64,000 nt of DNA from Choristoneura fumiferana (Eukaryota; Arthropoda; Insecta; Lepidoptera; Tortricidae): NCBI RefSeq assembly GCF_025370935.1, contig NC_133472.1:28516702-28580701 (forward strand), read 5' to 3'. The notes under the pieces are model-generated. The model had not been told where the DNA came from. It was given only the letters and a program-made list of their open reading frames with translations, and searched no databases. Every line of letters begins with the position of its first letter. Positions within the stretch are counted from its first letter, which is position 1. A program made the position numbers and the translations under genes. Below, one piece after another: positions 53,321 to 64,000 of this stretch.

Positions 53321-54082
53321 CTGTTTCATTTTTCATTCATTAATTCATTTGATATAAGTTTTGTATTATGGTGTTGGTGCCAAGTAAATTTAAACCTTCA
53401 TGTTCTACTGTCTGAGATCAAACTTACTTGTTATAGGTAAACTTCAAACAGTGCAAGTATTTCCGTAGCAGCGGCATATTTTTGGCAAAACGTATTTATA
53501 CGTCACTTTCATTTCATAAAGTTATTATTATCTGCTGAACCGTTACTTTTTAAAACATGTTAAATAGGCACTACCTACGTAACTTTTACCATTTTATTTT
53601 AGCTTCATTTTATGACTATTTCGCTAAGTTAATGGCTTAGCAGATAACTCTGTGGAATGAAACTTTTGCTAAATTAAACGGATGTGGTTATTTATATGAA
53701 AGCTTGTATTGTAAATAAACACAGGTGAATTTTATGGCTTTGGTTTGGCGCTGTAACTCTATTCCTACCGAGTTGCTTATTTTTTTTACGTTACGCCACT
53801 GATGCCAAGTATGAAAATGATTATGTGTACGTATATATTTACCTACTAACTCCGAAGTGTTGCGTCTAAAGACAAACTTAGTAGTTCTACTAACTGTTCG
53901 TCAGTGTCGTCATCGGATGAAATCCGCGAAGCGCTTGATACACATTTTTTAAAGAAATATGCACGATCCATGAACATTTCTCATTTCTGCATTTCTGTAT
54001 TAAAAATAAAATTTAAAAGTACAGCGTGGTGTAATCTAATCAGTTAGAAATATGAAAAATAAAGCTTGGAAAGCCGCGAAAA
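53321..54082. other. Unassigned
   Basis: No exon, RNA gene or repeat end was seen. Confidence 0.5.
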
Positions 54083-54511
54083 CTTTTTGTTTCAACGTTG
54101 TACACCATACAGTGTGTAACCGGCAGCTAGGCTTTTTGTTTCAACGTTGTACACCATACAGTGTGTTACCGGCAGCTAGGCTTTTTGTTTCAACGTTGTA
54201 CACCATACAGTGTGTTACCGGCAGCTAGGCTTTTTGTTTCAACGTTGTACACCTTACGGTGTGTTACCGGCAGCCAGGCTTTTTTTAAGGAATGTTAAAC
54301 TAACGTATTTCTGTAACTTAACCATGACATTAATTTTATTAGTAAACTAAAATTCAGACTTCGTTGACTTTCCAACAAAATTATAATTGCCAGCAATGTA
54401 CTTATAGCAAAGTAAATTGGCAAGCAAGTGTAAATGACAGCTGACATTATACTTTAATTATGACTTTAACTTCCTTTAAAAAAGCCTGGCTGCCGGTAAC
54501 ACACTGTATAC
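54083..54511. mobile_element. MITE with tandemly amplified left terminus (49-bp unit, 4 copies)
   Basis: Four head-to-tail 49-bp units (CTTTTTGTTTCAACGTTGTA, CACCATACAGTGTGTTACCG, GCAGCTAGG) end at 54131, 54180, 54229 and 54278. The last unit carries GGTGTGTTACCGGCAGCCAG and continues GCTTTTTTTAAGG into a roughly 250-bp body. The body closes with CCTTTAAAAAAGCCTGGCTG, CCGGTAACACACTGTA, the inverse of the unit. The right terminus is present once only. Confidence 0.8.
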
Positions 54512-54619
54512 TGCTAAGCGTAAACTATAGAGTGTGATTATTTTATATAAAAGTGCATTAGTTGAAAAACTTTTTAACAAATAATTGAACCGCCGAAAAA
54601 ACTGAAAAGCAAAAAATAA

Positions 54620-55140
54620 TACCTTTTTTGTTTGACCTTAATCTAGGTACCAGTTAGAAGTCGGTGCCTCAGCACGAGCCAGGAGGAGTGATAGAAGCCC
54701 ATCAGGTAGACGACTATAGGACTTTTCAGTTTTTTCGACGGTTCAATTTTTTTGTTAAAAAGTTATTATTTTATACTTTTTTTCCACCCTTGGGGTGTTT
54801 TTTTTTTTCAAATGTATATAATACCAACTTCAAGGTATAACCTATCTAATAAAAAAAAAATATGAAAATCAGACTACTCTGTAAAAAGTTATGCCTGGTC
54901 ATACTGTACAATCAGCGACTGAACAATCAATCATCCCCTGTTTTCCTACCCTTAGGGTTGGAATATTTTTTCCAAATTGAAATAGGACCACTATCGGGGT
55001 ATACGCTTTCCAATAAATAAAGAATCATCAAAATAGGACTACTCTGTAAAAAGTTATGCGTGGTCATACAAAAAAAAAATATACGCGTCGACTTGAGAAC
55101 CTCCTCCGTTTTTTTCGTCAAACAGGAAGCGACTGGACTT
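54620..55140 (+). repeat. Dispersed repeat related to the foldback at 33.8 kb
   Basis: AGAAGTCGGTGCCTCAGCAC and GACTATAGGACTTTTCAG match the hairpin arm region at 33811-33950. Downstream are two related blocks, GACTACTCTGTAAAAAGTTA at about 54873 and 55038, and ACGCGTCGACTTGAGAACCT near 55085. Confidence 0.5.
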
Positions 55141-55711
55141 CATCTATGTAGTAAATATGTGAAGTAGGTATCAACTGTTCGAAATTCCCTGACACACGTC
55201 ATTTTAGGTTCGGTAAAATAAAAACGAAACATTTAACTGTAGGATATCTTTGTAGAGTATTTTATTGTCCATCAGTTTCTCTGTCTGTCTGCTGCTATTC
55301 ATCCGTGCTATTCAACTCGAAGTATCTTAAAGATTTTGATTGACGGACAACGAAGCGATCCTACAAGAGTTCCGTTTTTGCCAACAGAGGTACGGAATCT
55401 AGAAAACTATTTTCTCTATTAAATCACAAAAAAAAATATCTTAAAATCGGTAATCCAACCAGGAACCAAGCGAGTAAAGGGAAATTGTTATGGAATTATT
55501 TAACTTTAAAGCCATTAAAATTATTTTCTATCAGTTTGAAGTTGGTGCCTCAGCACGAGCTAACGTCATAATTGTTTTTCTTAAATAACTTCAACATTAT
55601 TTATTTTAAATTAAAAAAAATGTCATTGATATTCTCACAGCGAACCCTTTCATTTGATTGATATGTCGATTGATATGTTTTAAAAAATAAACTGACAGAC
55701 ACGCGGGTGAT
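55141..55711. other. Repeat scraps, otherwise unassigned
   Basis: About 55330-55395 has GACGGACAACGAAGCGATCC, TACAAGAGTTCCGTTTTTGC wording of a common repeat. About 55528-55562 is another GAAGTTGGTGCCTCAGCACG arm. Confidence 0.4.
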
Positions 55712-56190
55712 ACAGGTTCCGTAGCCAAATTGGCAAAAACGGCCCTTATAGTTTCGCCATGTCTGTCTGTCCATCCGCGGCTTTGCTCAAGGACTATCAA
55801 AGCTAGAAAGCTGTAATTTTGCACAAATATATCCCTATGTGATCTATGCCGACAAAATGGTACAATAAACTTAAAAAAAATTTTTTTTGATTAGGTACCT
55901 ACCTCCCATACACGTAAAGTGGGGGTGTTTTTTTTTTCTCATCCAACCTTGTAATGTGGGGTATCGTTGGATAGGTCTTTCAAAACCATTAGGGGTTGCT
56001 AAAACGATTTTTCGATTCTGTGATTTTTTTGCAAAATATTCAACTTTAAATTGCAAATTTTCATTAAACCTAAACTTGGAATATTCCGTACAAAATACGA
56101 AATCCTTGGAAAAATATAACCTATTTTTTTCGTAATGGCTACGGAACCCTAGTTCGGGCGTGTCCGACACGCTCTTGGCCGGTTTTACCT
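55712..56190 (+). mobile_element. GTGTCCGACAC repeat family, forward copy with internal deletion
   Basis: It starts AGGTTCCGTAGCCAAATTGG and runs through the GTCTGTCTGTC and TGGGGTATCGTTGGATAGGT blocks. It then jumps from TTTTCATTAAACCTAAACTT directly to GGAATATTCCGTACAAAATA, missing roughly 140 bp, and ends GGCGTGTCCGACACGCTCTT. Confidence 0.8.
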
Positions 56191-56744
56191 TTTGAGGTAC
56201 GGAGCCCTAAAGTTGTCTTAAAGCGGCCTCTTCTGTTCTTAAAATATGTACTTAGTGGCGTGTTACTATCGACGCACATGAGGTACCTGAGGCGCCCGCA
56301 CCGCGCGGCCACTTCGGCAATGGTGACATCATCATGGCAAGGAACCGATTGTAAACCAAACGTTATTCAGCGTCGCAGTTACATTTCCAATATTGAGCCG
56401 CAGCTCATTTTGTGTAACTAATATTACTTAAAAATCACAAAAAATGACCACAAAGTGTGACTATATATTATATACGTATAATATAAATACTACTGTAAAT
56501 TACATTGCATTGCTTCGTATGTTCAATCCAAACGCTAAATGAGCAAACTAAATAATATGTAACAGATATATCTATTCTTTATCTATCTAATCTATGTATA
56601 TACATATAATAAATCTGTAGAAAGTCGGTGCCTGTACATTGGAAATATTTGGGAAAAAACTGTTACAAAGGAACCCAAAAATGTTTCTTCTTAATCTGTA
56701 AATTATTAATTTTTTTGGCGTTATGCACGTTCCCGACCGAGGTT
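56191..56744. other. Unassigned
   Basis: A short GC-rich patch (GCGCCCGCACCGCGCGGCCA) lies at about 56290 without splice signals. Otherwise AT-rich. Confidence 0.4.
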
Positions 56745-57495
56745 TTTAACTTTTTGGCTGGGTGCGAAGTAGGTACTAAGTGGGGATAATGAAATCTATC
56801 GCAACGCTAATAGTGGCCAAATTTAGAAATAATGTAGGTTCTGTCATCTGTCATACTCATATGAATCTGTCATTAACAAAGCAATTTGTGTAGACTTAAC
56901 TACTTAACTGCCTAATTTTAGTAAGTAATAGATGTTTGTCTTCTTGAATTATTGAACAGAGTCCCTCTTTTGTTGTTAATTTATCTACATCCCGGACATG
57001 TCCAGCAGATACGAACAATTTTCCTTTTAAAACGGTTTGTGGTTGAAATTTGATATTGAGTAATACACACAAAACCGGTCGTCAAAATAATACGTATTTT
57101 GATCTGAAAACGATATTTAATTTATTACTAGCGATACAAGAACAATTATAATATGTTTACTATCATTTAAAGAAACCATTAAAGTAGCTTTATCTTTTCG
57201 TTTTACAATAAAAGTACCTACGACAAAACATGAAATAAACAAACTCTGACATATTATCCAAAATAAAACACAATTTTTTAATAAATTTTATTTACCTTAT
57301 TTCATTTTAATGACCAAAAATAAATTCACAGCCCTTTGTCCACCCAAATCACGGTAAGTATAACAGTAATTTTGTATTATAAATTAATTCGTGATAGGTT
57401 TTATTTTTGTCACAATGTCGCAATGAAATTTCAAAACGTCAGAACCTCAGAGCCGACTACCTTGCGGACGCTATGTGGCGCTGATGTAGTGTACA
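56745..57495 (-). repeat. Dispersed segment with intron-like structure, copy 2
   Basis: The inverse of 28540-29205. On the minus strand it reads GCGCCACATAGCGTCCGCAA, TCTGACGTTTTGAAATTTCA, GTGATTTGGGTGGACAAAGG, then GTAAAT near 57295 and TTTTCAG|ATCAAAATAC near 57100. It ends at CTTAGTACCTACTTCGCACC. The ATG of copy 1 is absent. Confidence 0.6.
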
Positions 57496-57624
57496 GAGCC
57501 ACCGATGGAATTTGACTATATTTTGACGAAACGACGCGAATATTACCTCATCCAATTTCGGTATAACCAAAAGAACCTAACGCAGCCTTTTCTGCGACCT
57601 CGACCTGGCAGATCACCCAGTATA

Positions 57625-58138
57625 TTAAGAGCATTTATTCCTGCTGAGCTGGCAACTTTGCATTTTTGTTAGTTATTCTCGACTATTTCATAAAAAATTA
57701 ATACAATTAATAATGTTGTCTGATAGAACACTTCTTAATATATAAGTTAATGTGTCTACTCCAATAATTATTCGTTATAGACTTTTATTTTCTTTAAAAA
57801 CCGGTCATAAACATCAATTCGTTTTTAAGGAATATAAAAGTCTATCACGAATAATTATTGGAGTAGACACATTAACTTATATATTAAGAAGTGTTCTATC
57901 AGACAACATTATTAATTGTATTATTTTTTTATGAAATAGTCGAGAATAACTTAATACAAAGGTTTTTAAGGAATATAAAAGTCTATCACGAATAATTATT
58001 GGAGTAGACACATTAGCTTATATATTAAGAAGTTTTCTATCAGAAAACATTTTTAATTTTCATTCAATTTTATGGAATAATCGAGAAAAAGTAACAAAAA
58101 TCCAACGTTGCCAGCACAGCAGGTATAAACGCTCTTAA
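57625..58138. mobile_element. TTAA-flanked element with triplicated core (piggyBac-type MITE?)
   Basis: TTAA at 57625-57628 and 58135-58138 bracket inverted ends GAGCATTTATTCCTGCTGAG and CTGCTGTGCTGGCAACGTTG (read inward on the opposite strand). The similarity continues for over 60 bp. Inside, a roughly 89-bp block occurs three times: inverted at 57713-57801, direct at 57823-57911 and direct at 57962-58050. The TTAA target suggests piggyBac-type mobilisation (inference). Confidence 0.7.
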
Positions 58139-58304
58139 ACTCCCCAAACTTTTGTATAATTTTTCGCACGCTATCTTTAGATATTTTGTCTTTTTGCGAG
58201 TTGACGCATGGAGGGAAATGCCTTTTTCTGTACAAAATTATGTAAGCCCGACTTTATGTGGCTACTTTATTTCGTGAACAAGCCTCATACTATACTATTT
58301 ACTT

Positions 58305-58545
58305 TTAAATAATATTATAAATGCGAAAATGTGTGTGTTTGTGTGTTTGTATGTTTGTCCGTCTTTCACTTAGGTCTTTCACGTCGAAATGGAGCGACGG
58401 ATCGACGTGATTTTTGGCATAGAGGTAGTTTATGGGCCAGAGAGTGACATAGGCTACTTTTAATCGCGGAAAAATACATAGTTGCCGAGGGAACAGCGCG
58501 CGATAACCAAATTCTACGCGGCCGAAGCCGCGGGCAAAAGCTAGT
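58305..58545 (+). mobile_element. Non-autonomous Helitron (Lep1-like)
   Basis: It opens AATATTATAAATGCGAAAAT, GTGTGTGTTTGTG, continues ATCGACGTGATTTTTGGCAT and ATAGGCTACTTTTAATCGCG. It ends with a hairpin CGCGGCCGAAGCCGCG (58517-58532) followed by GGCAAAAG and the terminus CTAGT (58541-58545). A hairpin some 8-12 nt before CTRRT is the Helitron 3' signature. Confidence 0.75.
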
Positions 58546-58879
58546 AAGTTATGATATATTTGTCGACCAGTCGAGGGAGTTTAAACAAAAACTTACTGAA
58601 TTATTAGGTCCATGTGTGATGGACTTTTAAATTATTTGTAAATGCCTCAAAAGACTAACAAAGACGAAAGATATTTATATTGTAAGATAAAAGCATCAGT
58701 TACGGCTCATAAAAATGATAAAGCATACCTAAAACAACTTTCACGATTCCAGTGAATCCTTCGGTAAGCTTGCGACGGGAATGTGGGGAAAGTTGCTATT
58801 TTAAACTTTTTGCTTCTTACATTTGGAAGTTTGGAGCTTTATATAACCGGGAAAACTTTACTTGACTATTCTGGTCTTA

Positions 58880-59045
58880 ATAATTTTAATATAAACGTGT
58901 ATGACATGTAAATAGTATATTACTGCAGAGGGCGGGAAAAGTCATTTCGTGGATGAGTGTGGTTTTGGTATAGATACGAATTTCTGCCGGCCGAGGCCAG
59001 TATACTGCTTTTCTCCAAATATGCGAGCTTGGAAATAAAACGAAA
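58880..59045. repeat. Dispersed repeat, GCCGAGGCC family, unit A
   Basis: AGTATATTACTGCAGAGGGC, GGGAAAAGTCATTTCGTGGA, TGCCGGCCGAGGCCAGTATA and CTGCTTTTCTCCAAATATGC recur as unit B at 59690-59850. The two halves are themselves partly inverted. Confidence 0.55.
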
Positions 59046-59689
59046 ACATTATATTTATTCGACACAATATGTTTAAGTATATAACTATCTACCTACAATC
59101 TAAACAAAATTAACAATTTAATAGTACTTAATAAAAATAAACCTGATAAAAGATTCTGCGCTACGAGTTAGGAGTTTGTGGTGTGTGCCCATTAGGATAT
59201 TTTTGTCACTACATGTAGAACTCATTTTAATTTCGTAAAAATAACACGGCAGAAAATCTTTGACAAAATGAAATTCACGTTCTCGCCTCCATTTCGAAAT
59301 TAAAGACTTAGGTCCGAATCGTATATTTGGTTCCACATAAAATACAGTAATCAAAATAAATTAATATAAAACTTATAAGATTAGTGTTACAAAATATTTA
59401 GCAGTCCGAGAAGATAACTAAGTCTAAATATACGTTATTATTATTTGGACACAATCATTATTGGCATTAGCTAAACGCAGAAAAAAAAGTTTTTTTTTTC
59501 TCGGATTATTGGACAATGGCTGGCTGTTTGGTGAATTTTCGGTCTTGGATGAAATTAAAAGTAAAAAACCTGCACAATAATAAACACTTCCCGGACATTC
59601 CACTTTTTTAATTTATTATCAAATCAACGCATATAACGATGGACTTCCCGGTCGATTTTTTCAACATTAATGAGAACATTTCCGAGCAA
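59046..59689. other. Unassigned between repeat units A and B
   Basis: No exon or clear repeat end was seen. The 78-codon minus-strand frame at 59118-59354 has no recognised domain. Confidence 0.4.
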
Positions 59690-59850
59690 GTTGGAGAAAT
59701 AGTACGTTACTGCCGAGGCCGGGAAACAGCAATTCGTGGATGAAGCTTAGTCCGTCAATAAATACGAATCCACGAATTGTCATTTCCGCTGAGGCATGTA
59801 TAGTGCTTTTCTCCAATATTGAATGCGAGGAAATAAAGACAAATCGTTAA
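59690..59850. repeat. Dispersed repeat, GCCGAGGCC family, unit B
   Basis: GTTGGAGAAATAGTACGTTA, CTGCCGAGGCCGGGAAACAG, CACGAATTGTCATTTCCGCT and GTGCTTTTCTCCAATATTGA correspond to unit A. GAATCCACGAATTG inside pairs with CAATTCGTGGATGAAG. Confidence 0.55.
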
Positions 59851-60329
59851 AATATTAAATTAAATCCTCAGGCACGGTTTTAAAAAGGTTCCCTTATACT
59901 TTACCGCGATACTTGTTTTTTTTTAATGTACACGTCACGACTCGTAAATCTCGTAATGCCATTTCAGTAGAAATAATAATTTAATAAAAAAAAAGTTAAG
60001 TGCTCGTTGCACGTATAACTAAATTACAGTTTAAAACGCTACTGAGCGCTTTTTAGTTACTTCATACATTTTCTTTTGTTAAGTACCATTTATCCGGTAT
60101 CTTACTCAAAATAAAAAAAAACAATGGCACTGCTTGAGATAATTTTAAAGACGCAGTTTCTTTCTAAATTGAATCTTAGAATAGGATTTAAAAAGAAAAC
60201 AGGTAAGTAGAAGGAATTTAATCGTCAGGCTGTTTAGATTGACTTACCATAGTCAAAACGTGAATTTACAAAGTAAAAAACCTGCATTTCATACAATACA
60301 AGTAAACTTACAAGTGATTTTTCTTTTAT

Positions 60330-60560
60330 TTGTGGTAGTCTTTAAGGAAGAACTTCGTGTTCTATGTTTGCGACAGTTTGGCGGACATTTCCAAGCATAT
60401 TGGAGAAATAGTAGATTGTTGCACCAAGCAAGCAAAGTTAGGTATTTATTATTGCACCGAGTGCCGATTTCGAGCCCAAACGTTTAAAAAGCACGAGGAC
60501 AATATAAATTACTTAATGCGAGGTGCATAATCTGCTTTTCTCTCAATTATTACAGGAATA
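60330..60560 (+). repeat. Dispersed repeat, unit C, with an open frame
   Basis: ATTGGAGAAATAGTAGATTG and AATCTGCTTTTCTCTCAATT align with units A and B, but the interior differs. One frame reads FYVCDSLADISKHIGEIVDC, then YYCTECRFRAQTFKKHED and stops after LMRGA at about 60529. The Cys-x2-Cys spacing is suggestive but incomplete for a zinc finger. Confidence 0.35.
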
Positions 60561-60749
60561 GTAGACGAAAAAAAAACTCATGCTAAACAATTAATAGGAA
60601 AGAAATGTCACTAGCACTCTATGATTCCATTTTTGTGTTAACATTCGTACTCTCAAAAAATGACCACGGAAAATTTGCAAGGTTCCCGCCAATTTTTTTT
60701 TAATTTCTTTTTTTTTTGGCAGAGTTACTTACTTACTTACTTCGCCGGC

Positions 60750-61586
60750 TCAGCGACCCAAAGTGGATCTTGGCCTCCGATACAAGACTCCGCCAATTGT
60801 TCCTATCCTGTACAACAAGGCGCCAGTCTGCCACCTGCATGTCACACAGGTCTTTTCGGTTCGGACTTCATCCAGCCAGCGATACCTAGGCCTTCCGATT
60901 GGCCGTCTTCCAGTCGGTTGTCCTAGGTATGCTCTCTTGGCCGCACGATCCTCTCCCATTCTCTCCACGTGGCCGAGCCAACGAAGCCGCGCAGACTTGC
61001 TCTCGCCTATAATGTTGGGCTCGCCCACCAGGTCTTCCACATCCACATTTCTCCTGACACGCCAGGCTCCATCCACTTGTCTTGTAGGTCCCAGAATCTT
61101 CCTGTAGATCTTCCTCTCCGCCACTAATAGCTTATTCTCTTCTTTCAGTGTTAGCGGCCAAGCTTCGCACCCATACATTAAGATTGGCCTTATCACTGTC
61201 TTGTAGACTCGCATCTTGGTGCTTCTACTAATAAGCTTGGACGCCAAAATTTTGTGAAGGGCCGCTGAGCATCTTAGGGCGTTTTGGATACGAACGTCAA
61301 TTTCATCTTGCCTCTGGTTTGTGTCTGTTATTGTGCAGCCAAGGTACTTGAATTTTGGTACGCTCTTGTAGGTGTTATCTCCAACCAACAGACCGCCGCA
61401 GTTGTGGGTATTTCGCCATCTTCTCATCAGCAAATATTCCGTTTTCTCCAAGCTGATTCTAAGACCCACCCTCCGCCCCTCAGCCTCCAGCGTTTCAGCC
61501 ATTACTCGAACATCTTCTTCGCACTTTCCCAGTAGAGCCAGGTCATCGGCGTAGCCTATAATTTTGTGTTTGCCATTCACCGTCAT
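60750..61586 (-). pseudogene. LINE reverse transcriptase, motif C to C terminus
   Basis: This starts just before the catalytic GYADDLALLG (YADD at 61542-61553), then FKYLGCTI, ILMYGCEAWPLT, a RLRWLGHVERM block and RPRYRWLDEV near the end. The order matches the palm, thumb and C-terminal region of RTE-type enzymes. It is separated by a frame change from the upstream palm motifs, so the polymerase is split. Confidence 0.85.
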
Positions 61587-61596
61587 GCATTAGAAC

Positions 61597-62868
61597 TTAT
61601 CGGATAACATATTCGAGTATCAAGTTAAACAGCATGGGTGAAAGTGCGTCTCCCTGTTTAAGACCCGTGACCACCTCGAACTCCTCTGTTAGTGACTTTC
61701 CCACTCTGACCTTTAACCTACTAGTCTGTGTTGCAACTTTTATCATCGCAATCAACTTATCAGGTACTCCAAAAGACCTCAGCACCAAGAAGAGTGTCCC
61801 CCTATCCACACTGTCGTAGGCCTTAGTGAAATCGACAAACAAACAGTGAATACTTTGTGCGTACTCCCATTTCTTCTCCATTAGCTGTTTTAGGAGAAAT
61901 ATTTGATCTACCGTACTCCGATTACGGCGAAAACCGCACTGGTAGTCACCCAGAATTTCTTCGGCGTACGGTTCTAGACGGTCCAAAAGAATATAAGATA
62001 GTACCTTATACGCTGTCGTTAGCAGTGCGATTCCTCTGTAATTACAGCACTTCTTCCTGAAACCCTTCTTGTGTATTGGGCAAATTATACCCAAGTTCCA
62101 CTCTTCCGGCTGTTTTTCATCATTCCAGATTTTCACAATTATCTCATATAATCTCGACTGTACCGCCCCACCACCGTATTTCCACACCTCTCCCGGTATG
62201 CCGTCAACACCTGGGCTTTTGTTATTTTTCAACCTCATTATAGCTTTTCTAACTTCTTCAAAGCTGGGCACCACCATTTCCTCACTCTCACACGTACTCT
62301 CTGGCACTTCTATGCTGGTGTGAATAGGTGGACAGTTAAGCAGCTCCCTGAAGTACTGTCGCCATTGGTTCCTTATTTCTCCAGGTTCAGAGATGAGGTT
62401 TCCCGTGTCATCTTCAAGAAACTGCCCTGTTGGCTGGTATCCCTTCCTGGCCGTTCTAACCTCTTGGTAAAATTTTCTTGTCGCATTAGCCCTTATTAGC
62501 GTCTCTATCTGTCTCAACTGGTCTTCTACTTGCTTTCTTTTGACCTTCCGTATCAAGTTTCTCAAATCTTTTCGGGCTTTAGCATACTCAGCGTTCCACC
62601 TGTCGTCTTGTTCTGACAGGATTTTGAATTTCCGCCTTGCATCCATCGCCAGTTCACAATCCTCATTCCACCATTTCCGGTTCTTGCGGCGTTTTCTTTT
62701 ACCAATTATCTCCAGTGCCACTTCCTTGACGATGTCCCTTGTTTCTTGCCACGCCACGTCCACGCTTCCCTGTACCTCCAAACAGCTGAATCTATTATTT
62801 AGCTCCAATTGGAAGGACTTTTGGATAGTTTCGTCCTTTAAGTTTTCTATGTCCAAGGACGGTTCCAC
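61597..62868 (-). pseudogene. LINE linker and reverse transcriptase, fingers to motif B
   Basis: Visible motifs are KNNKSPGVDGIPGEVWKYGG, the palm motif A FVDFTKAYDSVDRG with its catalytic Asp, and motif B GLKQGDALSPMLFN. The frame ends at TAA (61597-61599), 15 codons or so before the expected YADD. The N-terminal 190 residues are a charged linker (KRKRRKNRKWWNEDCELAMD). Confidence 0.85.
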
Positions 62869-62898
62869 TGGTCCGTCAAATCTTGGTGCTATTTTTAT

Positions 62899-63576
62899 TC
62901 ATGCTTTGATCTTTATACCCAGCAAATAGTGATCACTATCAACATCAGCCCCTCGAAACGTTCTCACATTTTCTATTATAGACTTATGCCTGTTATCAAT
63001 CAACACGTGATCTATCTGGTTGACTGTGACTCCATCAGGAGACTTCCACGTTCCCTTATATATATTTTTATGAGGAAACATAGTCCTCTTCACCACCATT
63101 GACTTTAACGCAGCAAAACTTATTAGTCTTATTCCGTTGTCGTTTGACTCTTCATGTTTGCTGTGTCGGCCAATGGTGGAAATGAAGGCTTCCTCGCGAC
63201 CAATTTTAGCGTTGAAGTCTCCTACAATGATCCTGGCATCATACTCCGGTACTTGCTCATATACCAGGTCCAGTTCGTCGTAGAACCGGTCCTTGTCTTC
63301 ATCGTCCTTCAGCTCTGTGGGAGCATAAGCATTTATTATTGTGATATTATAAAATTTAGTTCTAACACGCAGCATACTTATTCTGTCCGAAAAAACTTCA
63401 AATCTTAGTATGTTACTTATTACTTTGTTATTTACAACAAACCCCGTGCCGTTTATGTGATGACCATTCTCAGTTCCTCCATAAAATAATACAGCAGTAT
63501 TATCAATATTGAATTCTCCCTTGTAGGGCCATCTTACTTCCTGTAGTGCCGCGATGGGGATGTTGTATCGGTGCAA
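62899..63576 (-). pseudogene. LINE AP-like endonuclease domain
   Basis: Endonuclease motifs in order: ALQEVRW with catalytic Glu, INAYAPTE, VGDFNAKIG with Asp and Asn, QIDHVLI and SDHYLLG with the catalytic Asp-His. Such fragments are often named craniofacial development protein 2-like in insect annotations. The domain ends at a TGA that is in frame with the downstream linker. Confidence 0.85.
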
Positions 63577-63648
63577 CTCTTTGTTCAGTTGATAAACAGC
63601 ACCAGGTCTATTTAAACTACGTACATTCCACGAGGCACGAGGCTACTT

Positions 63649-64000
63649 ACTATTTTTGATAGGATTTTTTACGTACAATTTTTTGTACGCAATCTGTCAA
63701 GTTTCATAAGATCGTCAGGTTGACCAACCTAACACTAGATTTTATTTTTTACACTATGCAGGCTAATTTTATAGCAAAAATACTTGTGTTACCTCTTTGG
63801 TGGTGCAATTAAAAAAAAAAACAATGCAGTAAAAGATTTTCATACATTCTTTCTGCTCTAGAGCTTTCTGCTCTAGTGGGTATTTAGTGCGGTTATGATG
63901 AAATTAAAGCATAGTTGGAAGAAAAGATTTTTATTTTATTTTGATTTTTGATTTCATTTCATAGTACATAATATGGGTGTACCTACTCTGAATGCCTGAA
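63649..64000. other. Right edge, unassigned
   Basis: AT-rich; GAGCTTTCTGCTCTAG and a nearby TTTCTGCTCTAGAGC form a small inverted pair near 63850. Nothing else was seen. Confidence 0.4.

Larger units (their letters stand above)
60723..63648 (-). mobile_element. RTE-type LINE, nearly complete, inactivated
   Basis: On the minus strand the element begins at about 63648 within the first residues of the endonuclease (WNVRSLNRPG) and ends at about 60723 with a short tandem tail, (AAGT)n. RTE-type elements characteristically end in such short repeats. It holds an apurinic-like endonuclease, a linker and a reverse transcriptase in one ancestral frame, broken by an in-frame TGA (62899-62901) and a frame change near 61586-61599. 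It lacks a leader, so it is slightly 5'-truncated. Confidence 0.85.

Noticed and set aside
54083..54280. Four regular direct repeats as a CRISPR-like array
   Set aside because: The 49-bp units are contiguous without unique spacers, and the genome is eukaryotic; the unit is a transposon terminus.
56285..56345. GC-rich patch as another exon of the second gene
   Set aside because: There is no pyrimidine tract and acceptor before it, nor a consensus donor in the required phase.

Overview
The window looks like a piece of a lepidopteran (moth or butterfly) nuclear genome. It is AT-rich and intron-rich, and dense in repeats typical of that order: tRNA-headed SINEs that end in the motif GCAGTGGGACGTATATAGGC, an RTE-type LINE, a BEL/Pao retrotransposon, Helitron-like elements and many foldback MITEs. 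There are no bacterial features such as operons, ribosome-binding sites or CRISPR arrays.

Two protein-coding genes are supported, both on the plus strand and both incomplete. Seven exons between 303 and 27707 encode the C-terminal 384 residues of an ODAD3/CCDC151-like coiled-coil protein of the outer dynein arm docking complex (motile cilia and sperm flagella). The exon phases join cleanly, and two introns are very long (about 13.1 and 9.1 kb) and filled with transposons. A second gene begins at an ATG at 41890 and runs through four phase-compatible exons to 49357, then leaves the window. It encodes a disordered, serine-rich protein with repeated R-x-x-S sites, and I cannot name its family. 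Weaker gene-like signals are a signal-peptide-like ORF (44219), a TATA box with a possible first exon (52311-52681), two isolated exon-like segments (22297 and 40286) and a minus-strand ORF remnant (18933-19193).

The intergenic stretch 27.7-41.6 kb holds a LINE scrap followed by a 5'-truncated BEL/Pao pol with one in-frame stop (35.4-38.1 kb), and an array of roughly 115-bp repeats (38.1-39.3 kb) that matches a second array at 9.7-11.0 kb. The right end holds a nearly complete but broken RTE-type LINE on the minus strand (60.7-63.65 kb).

The least ordinary structures are repeats. (1) Elements whose ends are 15-16 bp phased arrays of a short motif, facing each other across a core with AACCTAACCT (4.96-5.99 kb, and probably 29.4-30.2 and 34.1-35.0 kb). 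(2) A 1.5-kb near-perfect palindrome (46998-48518) that runs through the ends of an 833-bp TA-flanked transposon. (3) A hAT-type MITE with an 8-bp target duplication inside an older palindrome (23.5-24.0 kb). (4) A TTAA-flanked element with a triplicated core (57.6-58.1 kb). (5) A MITE whose terminal repeat is tandemly amplified (54.1-54.5 kb). All coordinates, homologies and spacings were read by eye; no alignment or database search was run.
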